From NCBI GenBank assembly GCA_902492655.1, contig CABUMF010000004.1:1-64000 (forward strand): a stretch of 64,000 bases of DNA, read 5' to 3'. The position numbers and the translations under genes are program-made. The first letter of the stretch is position 1. Each line of letters starts with the position of its first letter. The notes beneath the pieces were generated by a model that was given only the letters and a program-made list of their open reading frames with translations, had not been told where the DNA came from and did not search any database. This DNA is from an uncultured Eubacteriales bacterium. GTDB lineage: Bacteria; Bacillota; Clostridia; HGM11514. Below are positions 16,519 to 26,019 of this stretch, in pieces.

Positions 16519-16564
16519 AAAAGCAATATGTTATTTTGCTTTTATTTGACACAATATTGCTTTT
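16519..16564. promoter_or_regulatory. Three-copy operator for the AraC-type regulator
   Basis: AAAAGCAATAT at 16519-16529 and its perfect inverse ATATTGCTTTT at 16554-16564, with a one-mismatch copy ATTTTGCTTTT at 16533-16543. The last two are direct repeats exactly 21 bp apart, two helical turns, as AraC/XylS proteins prefer. Confidence 0.65.
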
Positions 16565-16579
16565 TTGGAGGTTTTTTTC

Positions 16580-17374
16580 ATGCAAGTATTTTATGAAGCC
16601 CACGATATTAAACAGAAAAAGCCCTATATTTTTCATCCACTCGAAGCCGGATTTCATTCCCATTGGCACGAAAATGTTGAAATTTTGTATTTCCATGAGA
16701 CTTGCAATTTAGTGTGCGACAGAAATGAATTTACCGTAAATGCGGGAGAATTTGCAATAATTGGCTCAGATGTTCCGCACACTCTCGAATCTCGCACGAT
16801 ACCGTTTTATGAGTGTCTGATAATCGACAGCAGCTTCTGCTTTGAAAACGGAATGGATGTACGAAGACTTGATTTTGAAACAGGAATAGACGATAAAATT
16901 CTGAAAGCAAAATACGACAAACTTTTATCCGAAATAAAAGGAGAAAAAAGCTTTCACGAAGCAGGAACCAAAGCAGCTATACTCGAACTTATGGTGTACC
17001 TTTGCAGAAATTACAGCCGAGAAAGAGCAGAAAACGATGATCGGGACGATAATATTAAAAAAGCAATAATGTACATAAATTCCAATTTCAATAGATTTAT
17101 GACGGTTGATGAAATTTCATCCCACGCAACACTCAGCAAATACTATTTCTGCCACGAATTCAAAAAGGTTACGGGTTACTCGGTTATACAGTATATTAAT
17201 ACCATAAGATGCAGAGCCGCCGAAAGAATGCTTGCGACAAAAAAATGTACCGTGAGCGAAGCCGCAACAGCAACAGGATATGACAATCTGTCATATTTTA
17301 CAAGAACATTCAAAAGCGTAACGGGACATCTTCCCGGGGAATACAAAAAAAACAGAGAACGGGCAGGAGATTAA
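16580..17374 (+). CDS. AraC-family transcriptional regulator with cupin sensor
   Basis: 264 residues. I chose the ATG at 16580 because GGAGG (16567-16571) lies 8 bp before it. Residues about 15-75 form a cupin ligand-binding domain (HSHWHENVEILYF, then GEFAIIGSDVPHTLES). Residues about 160-262 hold two helix-turn-helix motifs (ISSHATLSKYYFCHEFKKVTG and SEAATATGYDNLSYFTRTFK). It is divergent from the three-gene epimerase/oxidoreductase operon and is its probable activator. The ligand is presumably the sugar or glycoside handled by that operon. Confidence 0.9.
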   Translation: MQVFYEAHDIKQKKPYIFHPLEAGFHSHWHENVEILYFHETCNLVCDRNEFTVNAGEFAIIGSDVPHTLESRTIPFYECLIIDSSFCFENGMDVRRLDFETGIDDKILKAKYDKLLSEIKGEKSFHEAGTKAAILELMVYLCRNYSRERAENDDRDDNIKKAIMYINSNFNRFMTVDEISSHATLSKYYFCHEFKKVTGYSVIQYINTIRCRAAERMLATKKCTVSEAATATGYDNLSYFTRTFKSVTGHLPGEYKKNRERAGD

Positions 17375-17412
17375 CCGTTCTCTGTCGGTTGTTTAACACA
17401 TTGAACTACTAC

Positions 17413-17450
17413 AAAAAGCGCTCGGAGCTTCATGCCCCGAGCACTTTTTA
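17413..17450. terminator. Bidirectional terminator
   Basis: Stem GCTCGG/CCGAGC (17420-17425 with 17437-17442), flanked by AAAAA and TTTTT, between convergent genes. A second hairpin (AGAGAACGG/CCGTTCTCT, 17354-17383) overlaps the stop codon of the AraC gene. Confidence 0.8.
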
Positions 17451-17484
17451 TTATCCTAAAACCGTAACCTGAATATGCTATGAA

Positions 17485-19011
17485 TTATTTTTCCAAATCC
17501 GCTTCTGCTTCCTTTTGAACATCAGGGAAATAAGAAAGCATCGGCTCTATGTCCTTATTATGTAATTTTCTGTCAACATAGTTTTTCGTAATTTTCATTA
17601 CAAGTCCCGAAAGGCAGATAACACCAATAAGGTTAGGAATCATCATAAGTCCGTTGAATGTATCCGAAATATCCCATGCAAGAGAAGATGTCATAAGAGC
17701 TCCGGAAATTATCATCAGTACAAATATAACTTTGTAAATTCTAACGGCTGTTTTTCCGCCGAGGTACTCGACAGCTACTGAACCGTAGTGCGACCAACCA
17801 AGCACGGTGGTAAATGCAAAAAGAAGGATTGCTATTGATACAAACTTCTCGCCCCATCCGCCAAATACAGTATGGAACGCTTTTGCAACGAGCGTAGCAT
17901 CACCCGATATTCCCGATGCGATAACACCGGTATTGAGGTCTATTACGCCTGAAGTGAGGATAACAAGAGCGGTCATTGTACATACAACCATGGTATCCGA
18001 AAAAACTTCAAATATACCCCACATACCCTGGCGAACCGGTTCTTTTACATTTGAGGACGAATGAACCATTACGGATGAACCAAGACCTGCCTCGTTTGAG
18101 AATACGCCTCGTTTGCAGCCCTGAGTGATGACCATGCTAATAGTAACACCTGTTGCACCGCCCCATGCGGCGTTCGGTGAAAATGCCATTACAAATATCT
18201 GTTTCAAAGCCGGAAGAATCATATTTGCATTTTTTAAGATTATTACAATGCTTCCGATAATAAATGTAACAACCATAAAGGGCACAACTTTTTCGGCAAA
18301 ATTTGCAATACGCTTCAGTCCGCCGAGGATTATGAGTGCAGCCAGAGCAAGCAGTACAAAACCTATTACAAGATGATACATCGTAATATCATCATAGAGC
18401 ACTTTAGAGCTAAGAGCCGGTATATTAAACGCAGAAGTAAAGTTCACAACTATTTTATTGATCTGTCCCATGTTTCCGATACCGAAAGAAGCAAGTATAC
18501 AGAAAATCGAGAAAATAACCGCAAGGAACTTACCTATTCCCTTGCATCCCCGTTTTGAACCGAGACCGTCCTGAAGATAATACATTGCACCGCCGGACCA
18601 TTCACCTTCGGGATTTTTGCGGCGATAATATATACCCAACACATTTTCGGAATAGTTTGTCATCATACCCAAAAATGCCGCAATCCACATCCAGAATACC
18701 GCACCCGGTCCGCCTGCTGCGATAGCTGCCGCCACACCTGCAATATTACCTACGCCTATTGTTGCGGCAAGTGCCGTACAAAGTGCCTGGAACTGCGAAA
18801 TGGATTTACCTTTGGTGTGACCGGAAACATTTTTTTTAAACAGACTTCCGATAGTTTCCTTCACCCAGTGCCTCAGGTGAGTTACCTGAAATACTTTGCT
18901 GAGAATTGTCATAAGCAGTCCCGTTGCGAGCAGAAGGTAAAGACCCTTACTCCATACCTGGCTGTTTATCACATCATTGATGCCTGCCAGACTTTCAAAA
19001 AACTTGTCCAT
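17485..19011 (-). CDS. Sodium:alanine/glycine symporter (AGCS family)
   Basis: 508 residues; ATG behind GGAGG. About ten or eleven membrane helices. The family signature is near 80-105 (ATIGVGNIAGVAAAIAAGGPGAVFWMW by position), with GLGSSVMVHSSS near 310, both forming the amino acid and Na+ site. It imports glycine or D/L-alanine with sodium. The long 5' leader contains a tandem glycine riboswitch and a terminator, so expression should respond to glycine. That makes glycine the probable main substrate. Confidence 0.93.
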   Translation of the reverse strand: MDKFFESLAGINDVINSQVWSKGLYLLLATGLLMTILSKVFQVTHLRHWVKETIGSLFKKNVSGHTKGKSISQFQALCTALAATIGVGNIAGVAAAIAAGGPGAVFWMWIAAFLGMMTNYSENVLGIYYRRKNPEGEWSGGAMYYLQDGLGSKRGCKGIGKFLAVIFSIFCILASFGIGNMGQINKIVVNFTSAFNIPALSSKVLYDDITMYHLVIGFVLLALAALIILGGLKRIANFAEKVVPFMVVTFIIGSIVIILKNANMILPALKQIFVMAFSPNAAWGGATGVTISMVITQGCKRGVFSNEAGLGSSVMVHSSSNVKEPVRQGMWGIFEVFSDTMVVCTMTALVILTSGVIDLNTGVIASGISGDATLVAKAFHTVFGGWGEKFVSIAILLFAFTTVLGWSHYGSVAVEYLGGKTAVRIYKVIFVLMIISGALMTSSLAWDISDTFNGLMMIPNLIGVICLSGLVMKITKNYVDRKLHNKDIEPMLSYFPDVQKEAEADLEK

Positions 19012-19024
19012 AAAAATTCCTCCG

Positions 19025-19061
19025 TAAAATAAAAAATAGAGCTAAACGCAATGTTAGCTCT
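19025..19061 (-). terminator. Regulatory terminator of the glycine riboswitch
   Basis: Stem 19054-19061 with 19038-19045 (AGAGCTAA/TTAGCTCT), followed on the minus strand by ATTTTTTATTTT, just before the symporter's ribosome-binding site. It sits where a riboswitch expression platform should be. Confidence 0.8.
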
Positions 19062-19089
19062 CCGAAAAATTGCATAAAAATTCTGCAAC

Positions 19090-19256
19090 AAACTCCGTCC
19101 TTTTGCCTGAGAGATTAAGCGTAAAAAAACACGCCTTGCACCTTCGGCACCCGATGAGAGCTTCTCCGGAGCGCTATCAATTTGCAGTCCTTTTGCCTGA
19201 AAGTGTTATTCCGTCGGCAGAGCGTGTTTTTATCCGCTCATTCTCCTGCAAATGTC
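19090..19256 (-). promoter_or_regulatory. Tandem glycine riboswitch
   Basis: Two aptamers on the minus strand: I at about 19187-19254 and II at about 19095-19170. Both end in the diagnostic CAGGCAAAAGGAC motif. Aptamer II also shows GGAGAAGCTCTCAT and GGTGCCGAAGGTGCAAGG. The tandem arrangement with a short linker allows the known coupled glycine binding. The downstream terminator is expected to be disrupted when glycine is bound, turning the transporter on. Confidence 0.93.
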
Positions 19257-19268
19257 GTCTATTCTCAT

Positions 19269-19297
19269 ATAGTATCACAATTTGCAGAAAAATGCAA
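19269..19297 (-). promoter_or_regulatory. Promoter of the glycine riboswitch-symporter transcript
   Basis: Minus strand: TTGCAT (19292-19297), 17-bp spacer, TACTAT (19269-19274). Confidence 0.6.
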
Positions 19298-19320
19298 TAG
19301 TTATTAAAAAATTTTTTAAT

Positions 19321-21093
19321 TTATTTTTTCTGTGCCATAACAAGGTTGTAATACATACCCTGTTTTTTCATGAGCTCCTCATGATTTCCTTCTTCTTCAA
19401 TACCGCCGTTTGCGATGCACATAATCTTATCCGCCTTCTGAATTGTGGAAAGCCTGTGCGCTATAACAAACGATGTTCTTCCGGCAAGAAGCTTATCGAG
19501 AGCCTTTTTGATAAGTACTTCCGTCTTTGTGTCAATGGAGCTTGTTGCCTCATCCAAGATAAGAATTCTCGGGTCGGACACAACAACCCTCGCAAAGGAA
19601 AGTAGCTGTCTTTCACCTGCGGAAAGCTCACTTCCCCGCTCCGAAATAATCGTGTGGTATCCATACGGCAGGCGGCTTATGAAGTCGTCTGCATAAATAG
19701 CTTTTGCAGCCTCCATGCACTCCTCATCCGTTGCGTCAAGCCTTCCGTAACGAATATTTTCAAGCACCGTTCCTTCAAAAATAAAGGAATCCTGCATCAT
19801 AATACCCATCTGCGTACGAAGCGATTTTAATGTGACCGAATGAATGTCCGTTCCGTCAATAAAAATCTGACCCGAAGTAAGGTCATAGAACCTCGAAAGA
19901 AGATTAACCGTAGTGGTTTTTCCGGCTCCCGTAGGCCCAACAAACGCTATTGTTTCTCCGGGAGATGCTTTGAAGCTTACATTTTCCAGGACATTTACGC
20001 CTTCTTCATAACCAAACGAAACATTTCTGTATTCTACCTCTCCCTTAATGGGCGGAAGCTCGACAGCACCGGGAATATCCTTTATTTCCACGGGTTCGTC
20101 CATCATATCAAAAACGCTTTCGACATTGGCAAGAGCGCTTACAACCTGATTATAAATGGTTGTCATATTGTTAATCGGCGTCCAGAACTTTGAAATATAC
20201 TGCGAGAATGCAAAAATTACACCGAGAGATATTGCGCCTTTTCCGAGGAGAATCCATCCGACAAAATAGGTCGCAACAGTGCCCAAAACGCTTGTAATAT
20301 CAATACAAGGTCCGAAGCCCTGGGTGAATTTGTAAACATCGAGATACGAGTCCGTTACCTCCTGATTTATTCTCGCATAATTTTTGTTTGTGGATTTTTC
20401 TCTCGTAAACGCCTGAATAATCTTGACACCCATAATATTTTCGTGAATCATGGCACCTCGGTTTGAAGTCTTTTTGGTCATTTTCTGCATACGAACATGA
20501 ATGAGCTTTTTGAACACAATCGCCAGAATGAAAATCGGTATGCAGGTTGCCATGCTCACCCAAGTCAAGGAAGCATCAATCGAGAACATAAAAAACACAA
20601 TTCCGACCAATGTTACAATATCGCTGAACATACAAACGATACCCTCACTCATTATGTTACCGAGGGCGTTTATGTACGATGTAAGCCTTGTAAGAATTTT
20701 ACCAGTCGGTCTGTCATCGAAGAACTTGAACGAAAGCTCCTGCATATGGTCAAAGAGGTCTTTTCTCAAATCGTAAATAACGCTCTGCCCGACATCGTTT
20801 ATAAGATAAGCCTTAATTACCGTAAACCCTACCTGAACGGCAATCGTTAAAAGGTATAAGACGGAGAAAATAAGAATCATCTTAATTTCTTTATTCGGTA
20901 TTAATTCATCCAATATATTTTTAGAGATAAGAGGTCCTATAAGCGAGCTTATGGATGCGGCAAACATAACGATAAGCCCCATTGTAAGCTTCCATTTGTA
21001 CCTTCCGGCATAGGAAAACAGCTTTTTGAGCTGACCTGCATCAAGGCGGTGTTTTATGACTTCATCTTCAAAATAAGTGTTTCTCTTAGCCAT
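19321..21093 (-). CDS. ABC exporter, subunit with the consensus ATPase residue
   Basis: 590 residues. I chose the ATG at 21093, 7 bp after AGGAGG, giving MAKRNTYFEDE. The first 310 residues hold six membrane helices; the C-terminal part is an ATPase domain with Walker A GPTGAGKTT, signature LSAGERQ (non-standard) and Walker B ILILDEATSS with the catalytic Glu. The upstream partner has the opposite pattern (good signature, Asp for Glu). Together they make a heterodimeric exporter with one working and one degenerate ATP site, as in BmrCD, LmrCD or TM287/288. The substrate is likely drugs, lipids or peptides but is not identifiable. Confidence 0.9.
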   Translation of the reverse strand: MAKRNTYFEDEVIKHRLDAGQLKKLFSYAGRYKWKLTMGLIVMFAASISSLIGPLISKNILDELIPNKEIKMILIFSVLYLLTIAVQVGFTVIKAYLINDVGQSVIYDLRKDLFDHMQELSFKFFDDRPTGKILTRLTSYINALGNIMSEGIVCMFSDIVTLVGIVFFMFSIDASLTWVSMATCIPIFILAIVFKKLIHVRMQKMTKKTSNRGAMIHENIMGVKIIQAFTREKSTNKNYARINQEVTDSYLDVYKFTQGFGPCIDITSVLGTVATYFVGWILLGKGAISLGVIFAFSQYISKFWTPINNMTTIYNQVVSALANVESVFDMMDEPVEIKDIPGAVELPPIKGEVEYRNVSFGYEEGVNVLENVSFKASPGETIAFVGPTGAGKTTTVNLLSRFYDLTSGQIFIDGTDIHSVTLKSLRTQMGIMMQDSFIFEGTVLENIRYGRLDATDEECMEAAKAIYADDFISRLPYGYHTIISERGSELSAGERQLLSFARVVVSDPRILILDEATSSIDTKTEVLIKKALDKLLAGRTSFVIAHRLSTIQKADKIMCIANGGIEEEGNHEELMKKQGMYYNLVMAQKK

Positions 21094-21106
21094 ATAAAAC
21101 CCCTCC

Positions 21107-22834
21107 TTACTCGCTGTACTGACGGCGATAAACATCGGCATACTTACCGTTGAGCGCCATCAGTTCATCGTGAGTGCCCTGCTCTGCTATACGGCCTTTA
21201 TCCATAAACAGAATAATGTCCGAGGACTTAACCGAAGAAATTCGGCTTGCAATTACTATAACCGTCTTTTTGCCGCCCATGCTATCAATATTATTAAGAA
21301 TTTCCCGTTCGGTTTCGTTGTCAAGAGCACTGGTGGAATCGTCAAGAATAAGGATTTTGCAGGGCTTCATAAATGCCCTCGCCATTGAAATTCTCTGTTT
21401 CTGACCGCCGGAAAGTCCGACGCCCCGTTCGCCCACAATAGTATCGTAAGAATCGGGCATCTCGGAAATGAAATCATCCGCACAGGCAAGCTTTGCGGCA
21501 GCCTCCACCTCTTCATCGGTTGCGTTCCCGTCAACACAGTAAGCGATGTTTGACTTTATCGTATTTGAAAACAGGAAAACATCCTGCATAACAAGGGAAA
21601 TACCGTCACGGAGCTTTTGAAGGTCAATCTCACGAAGATCAATTCCTCCCAATGTGACGCTTCCCGAAACAGGGTCGTAGAACCTCGGAATAAGGTTTAT
21701 AAAGCTTGATTTACCGCTTCCGGTCGCACCGACGATACCGACCTTCATTCCGTGCTTTATGTGAAGATTAATATTTTCAAGTGCCACATTCCCGTCATAC
21801 GAAAGCGAAACATTATTAAAGTCAAGATCCCACTTTTCGGGTTCCTTTTTATCCTCGCAATTTTCGATAGAGGGCTTTTTATTAAGCAAATCAAGGATTT
21901 TTTGTCCCGAAATAAGTGCGGTAAGGAAGTTTGTCACATATGTCGGAACAAGGTTCAAAGGATTCATAAGATATGTAATATATCCCGTAAACGCAACCAT
22001 TTCACCCAAAGTCAGCTTTTCGTAGCAAACCAGTATGCCGCCGAATCCCACCGTAATTATGTATGTAAGATTGGTAAGCATGAACATTTTCCAGTAGTTT
22101 TTTGACCATACGGGAACATAGTCAAGACGGGACTGCCTGAAATCCTCATTAACCCTGTCCATTTTCTTTATTTCGTATTCTTCTCTCGCAAAGGCTCTAA
22201 CCTGCCTTACACCGTTAATATTCTCCTGTGCAACGGTTGAAAGCCTTGCAGTCTGCTCACGCATATTAATAAATACCGGACGCGACTGAATGGAATACTT
22301 TCTCACAGCCATATAAATAAAGGGAAGCACAATATAACAAGCAAGAGCCAAAACCCAGTTCATATAGAACAGAATTACACTCGCCGCAACAAAGGAAAAA
22401 ACAGATTCAAAAATTACGGGGATAATTGAAGAAAAGATGTTCTTGACATTTTCGGCATCATCCGCAAGCGTTGTCATAACATTACCCGTTTTAGCCTTGT
22501 TGAAGGTTTCAAACGACATTCTGAAGAACTTATCCATGCAGTCACCGCGCAGAGCGTTGATGACAGCCATTGACTTACGCTCCAAAATACGGGCTTTGGA
22601 ATAATTTATTATGTGCTTTACAACCGTAACGCCGAGCATGACGCCAAACAGCAATAAAATATATTGAAGAGAAGCTCCTGTTGAGCTTTCCGAAAAAACA
22701 TTGTCAAAAATATATCCGGTGATTTTAGGATTTATCATGTTAAGCACTACAACGATAATGCTCATGAAATAACACATAAAAACCGTTTTCTTATAGGGCC
22801 TGAAATACTCCCACGACTTTTTTATTACGTCCAT
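21107..22834 (-). CDS. ABC exporter, subunit with degenerate catalytic Glu
   Basis: 575 residues from the ATG at 22834, 9 bp after GGAGG (MDVIKKSWEYFRPYKK). Six membrane helices to about residue 300, then an ATPase domain with Walker A GATGSGKSS, canonical signature LSGGQKQ, and Walker B ILILDDSTSA in which Asp stands in place of the catalytic Glu. That substitution marks the degenerate half of heterodimeric type IV exporters. It is the first gene of a pair; its stop is 13 bp before the partner's start. Confidence 0.9.
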   Translation of the reverse strand: MDVIKKSWEYFRPYKKTVFMCYFMSIIVVVLNMINPKITGYIFDNVFSESSTGASLQYILLLFGVMLGVTVVKHIINYSKARILERKSMAVINALRGDCMDKFFRMSFETFNKAKTGNVMTTLADDAENVKNIFSSIIPVIFESVFSFVAASVILFYMNWVLALACYIVLPFIYMAVRKYSIQSRPVFINMREQTARLSTVAQENINGVRQVRAFAREEYEIKKMDRVNEDFRQSRLDYVPVWSKNYWKMFMLTNLTYIITVGFGGILVCYEKLTLGEMVAFTGYITYLMNPLNLVPTYVTNFLTALISGQKILDLLNKKPSIENCEDKKEPEKWDLDFNNVSLSYDGNVALENINLHIKHGMKVGIVGATGSGKSSFINLIPRFYDPVSGSVTLGGIDLREIDLQKLRDGISLVMQDVFLFSNTIKSNIAYCVDGNATDEEVEAAAKLACADDFISEMPDSYDTIVGERGVGLSGGQKQRISMARAFMKPCKILILDDSTSALDNETEREILNNIDSMGGKKTVIVIASRISSVKSSDIILFMDKGRIAEQGTHDELMALNGKYADVYRRQYSE

Positions 22835-22936
22835 ATCCAGCGTCCTCCGAATACTAAATTCAATAACATAATACACTAAAATTACAAAAAAGTAAACCCC
22901 TAAATTCGGGAAATAAAGCTTTTTTTGATGATTCTA

Positions 22937-22964
22937 TTGATTTTTCTCTCAAACATGGTATAAT
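22937..22964 (+). promoter_or_regulatory. Promoter of the HD-domain gene
   Basis: TTGATT (22937-22942), 16-bp spacer, TATAAT (22959-22964). Confidence 0.65.
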
Positions 22965-22999
22965 ATACTTAAAATAACTCGTTTTAAGGGGTGATTCCT

Positions 23000-24196
23000 T
23001 TGCTTAACAAGCAATTCTTTTTATTGCTTCATCAGGGTGCGAGCATTCAGAGGTGGAACGAACATTTCAGACCTCACAAAGGCTTTACGGAGCTTGACAA
23101 GCAGGCGCACAAAGCATTTTTCATGTATGTTCTTCATAAGCTCGACGATACGGCAGACCCTCAAAAGCTTATAGAAGGCTGCATTTTTGAATATCTTCAC
23201 AGAGTAATTCTTACGGACATCAAGCCTCCCGTATTCCATAAGATGATGGATGAAAAGGGCAAGCAAATCAACAGGTGGGTTCTCGATCAGTTAAAATGTG
23301 CTTTCGAGGATGTTGAAAACGGATTTTTTGTAAGATTTGAAAAATACCTTTTGGACGAAAATTATGCATCCCACGAAAAACGGCTTATAAACGCGGCTCA
23401 TTATCTTGCTACATCATGGGAATTTGATATTGTTTATAGAATGTCGTCCTCGCTTTACGGCATTGAAGAAACAAAATCCCAGATTGAATCCGAAATAGCG
23501 GCATTTTTTGATCTTTCCGCAATACAAAAGTATTACGGGAACTATAAGCTGAAAAACTTCACTAATCTTGTTGGGCAATTAAGGCTTCAACAGCGCTGGG
23601 CAAGGTGCACAAGGGCAATGGAAACCTCGGTTATGGGGCATATGCTGATAGTTGCAATTCTTTCATATATGTTTTCCCTCAGCATAAACGCCTGCAAAGA
23701 AAGGCTTTGCAACAACTTTTTCGGCGGTCTGTTTCACGATTTGCCCGAGGTGCTGACACGGGACATCGTATCCCCCGTCAAAAACTCCGTTGCGGGGCTT
23801 GATGACATCATAAAGGAAATGGAGGATAACGCAATTTCAAAAAGTATTCTCCCCCTTCTTCCCGAAGAATGGCACAAGGAAATTCTCTACTTTATGCGTG
23901 ACGAGTTTAAAAGCAAGTACATAGACGAAGGAAAAATCGTGTTCTCCGACAGCGTTTCCATAAACGAAAGATTTAACCGTGACGAATATAAGCCGATAGA
24001 CGGTGAAATTATTCGCGGCTCCGACCACCTTTCGGCATACATTGAGGCAGCTCTTTCGATTCATTACGGAATTTCCTCAGAACCCCTTATAGAAGGCAGA
24101 AATTCAATACGCAGTTCGTACAAGGATAAATACATCGCCGGAATTAATTTCGGGGATTACTTTGAAACCTTTGACGATTATCCAAATAAAGTTTGA
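23000..24196 (+). CDS. HD-domain hydrolase (YfbR-like)
   Basis: 398 residues if translation begins at the TTG at 23000, which follows AAGGGGTGA; a GTG at 22991 overlaps that ribosome-binding site and is less likely. The C-terminal half has a metal-binding HD signature: a His in MGHMLIVAILSYMFS, then FHDLPEVLTRDIVSP. This is the form seen in COG1896-type nucleotidases such as YfbR. The N-terminal 150 residues are not recognised. Its substrate is unknown, with a nucleotide or deoxynucleotide monophosphate plausible. The next gene's promoter overlaps its stop codon, so they are separate transcription units. Confidence 0.8.
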   Translation: MLNKQFFLLLHQGASIQRWNEHFRPHKGFTELDKQAHKAFFMYVLHKLDDTADPQKLIEGCIFEYLHRVILTDIKPPVFHKMMDEKGKQINRWVLDQLKCAFEDVENGFFVRFEKYLLDENYASHEKRLINAAHYLATSWEFDIVYRMSSSLYGIEETKSQIESEIAAFFDLSAIQKYYGNYKLKNFTNLVGQLRLQQRWARCTRAMETSVMGHMLIVAILSYMFSLSINACKERLCNNFFGGLFHDLPEVLTRDIVSPVKNSVAGLDDIIKEMEDNAISKSILPLLPEEWHKEILYFMRDEFKSKYIDEGKIVFSDSVSINERFNRDEYKPIDGEIIRGSDHLSAYIEAALSIHYGISSEPLIEGRNSIRSSYKDKYIAGINFGDYFETFDDYPNKV

Positions 24197-24221
24197 CTTT
24201 TTCTGTACTTTATGATATACT
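24193..24221 (+). promoter_or_regulatory. Promoter of the acyl-CoA synthetase gene
   Basis: TTGACT (24193-24198), 17-bp spacer, TATACT (24216-24221); it overlaps the stop codon of the upstream gene. Confidence 0.75.
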
Positions 24222-24292
24222 TACGCTTGTTGCGTAGGTATGTACACAGGCGGAAGCCCGTTCATATATTTTCAATTTTGAGGTGTTAAAAA

Positions 24293-25963
24293 ATGAAATC
24301 AGTAAAGGATATTAAGCTTTACGATATTCCAAAGGTTAAATCCATGAGGGAAATGCTCGCTCTTGCCTCGGCGGAGTCGGGTGACAAAACCGCAATAATG
24401 TACAAAAGCGGAAATGATATTGTTTCCCACACCTATTCCGAATTCACAGATACAACATATTACCTGGGAACTGCTCTTATTGATTTGGGTTTTGGGGAAA
24501 GCCACATTGCGGTAATAGGCGAGAACAGCTATCCCTGGATTTGCGTGTACCTCACCGTTTTGCAATCATCGGGGGTTATCGTGCCTGTTGATAAAGAGCT
24601 CCCCGAAAACGATATTTTCAATGTTTTGCAGCACAGTGACAGCGAAATTGTATTCTGCTCCGCAAAATATGAGAAAATTTTCAGGGAAAACCGTGAGAAA
24701 ATTCCGTTTATTAAGAAATTCGTGTGCTTTGACGAAGACGAGGATGACGGAGATTTTATATCATACTCAAAGCTTGTCAAACGGGGCGAGGAATTAAGAA
24801 ATTCCGGCGATAAATCCTTTGACGGAGCAGGAAGCGATGAATACGCCCTTAAAATGCTCGTTTACACATCGGGTACAACGGGAATGTCAAAGGGTGTAAT
24901 GCTTTCCGAGCATAACCTTGCGTCAATTGTTTCATATGGACCGACCGTATCGGATGTTCATACAAAATGCCTTTCGGTACTTCCCTATCACCACACATAT
25001 GAGGCGGTTGCGGGGATATTGGTAGGTCTGCACAGGCGTGCTACCATATGCATTAACAGTCAGCTTACCCAGGTTCTCAAAAACCTTCAGGTTTTTAAAC
25101 CCGATTACATTTACCTTGTTCCTGCCTTTGTTGAGCTTTTTCACAAAAAGATTTGGCAAACGGCAAAAAAACAGGGCAAGGAAAAAGGGCTTAAGCTTTT
25201 AATCGCACTAAGCAACGCTCTGCGCAAAATCGGTATAGATAAAAGAAGAAAGCTCTTTTCGTCCATTCACGAAAGCTTCGGCGGAAATCTTATTAAAATC
25301 GTTTGCGGCGGCGCTCCCGTAAGAGCGGAGCTCGGAGATTTTTTTGACAGCATCGGAATAAACCTGATAAACGGGTACGGCATAACCGAGTGTTCTCCGC
25401 TTGTATCGGCAAACAGAGAAGAAATTAACGATTGTTCAACGGTGGGCGTGGTTCTGCCTTGCTGTGAAATAAAGTTTATAAACAAAACGAGCGAAGGCGA
25501 CGGCGAAATCTGCGTTAAGGGCGATACGGTTATGATGGGATATTACAAAATGCCCGAAGTAACCGCAGAGGTTTTGGAGGACGGATGGTTCAAAACCGGA
25601 GATTACGGAAAAATGAACGAAAACGGCTTGCTCATGATTACGGGAAGAAAGAAAAACCTTATCGTGCTCGATAACGGTAAAAATGTATTCCCCGAGGAGC
25701 TTGAAAACTACATTCAGGCAATACCCTATGTTAAGGAAGTAATCGTCAGCGGAGAAAAGGACGAAAACGGAATTGAAACCGCTCTTTGTGCCGAAATTTA
25801 CATTGACCCCGAAATGATTCCCGAAAATCCTCTTGACACTTTAAGAAGTGATATTGACGAAGCAACAAAAGAACTGCCTGTTTACAAGCGGATAAATACT
25901 ATTAAGCTTCGCGATACGGAATTTGAAAAAACAACTTCCAATAAGATTAAAAGAAAATACTAA
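24293..25963 (+). CDS. AMP-dependent long-chain acyl-CoA synthetase
   Basis: 556 residues; ATG behind GAGGTG. Adenylate-forming enzyme: P-loop-like A3 motif at 190-203 (VYTSGTTGMSKGV), A5 motif NGYGITECSP near 360, A7/A8 motifs with FKTGDYG and GRKKNLIVLDNGKNVFPEE, and a C-terminal lysine in TSNKIKRKY. It activates fatty acids or similar carboxylates with ATP and CoA. In fermentative clostridia it may recycle fatty acids to membrane lipids. It stands alone behind its own promoter and ends in a strong terminator. Confidence 0.88.
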   Translation: MKSVKDIKLYDIPKVKSMREMLALASAESGDKTAIMYKSGNDIVSHTYSEFTDTTYYLGTALIDLGFGESHIAVIGENSYPWICVYLTVLQSSGVIVPVDKELPENDIFNVLQHSDSEIVFCSAKYEKIFRENREKIPFIKKFVCFDEDEDDGDFISYSKLVKRGEELRNSGDKSFDGAGSDEYALKMLVYTSGTTGMSKGVMLSEHNLASIVSYGPTVSDVHTKCLSVLPYHHTYEAVAGILVGLHRRATICINSQLTQVLKNLQVFKPDYIYLVPAFVELFHKKIWQTAKKQGKEKGLKLLIALSNALRKIGIDKRRKLFSSIHESFGGNLIKIVCGGAPVRAELGDFFDSIGINLINGYGITECSPLVSANREEINDCSTVGVVLPCCEIKFINKTSEGDGEICVKGDTVMMGYYKMPEVTAEVLEDGWFKTGDYGKMNENGLLMITGRKKNLIVLDNGKNVFPEELENYIQAIPYVKEVIVSGEKDENGIETALCAEIYIDPEMIPENPLDTLRSDIDEATKELPVYKRINTIKLRDTEFEKTTSNKIKRKY

Positions 25964-26006
25964 AAAAGCGGTGCGGCAAAATTTTTGTTTTGCCGCACCG
26001 CTTTTT
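25963..26006. terminator. Strong bidirectional terminator
   Basis: Near-perfect 19-bp stem (AAAAAGCGGTGCGGCAAAA with its complement) around a 6-nt loop, flanked by A and T runs. It serves both convergent genes. The inner GTGCGGCAAAA stem recurs in the terminator at 44206. Confidence 0.95.
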
Positions 26007-26019
26007 GTGTGGTAGTCAA

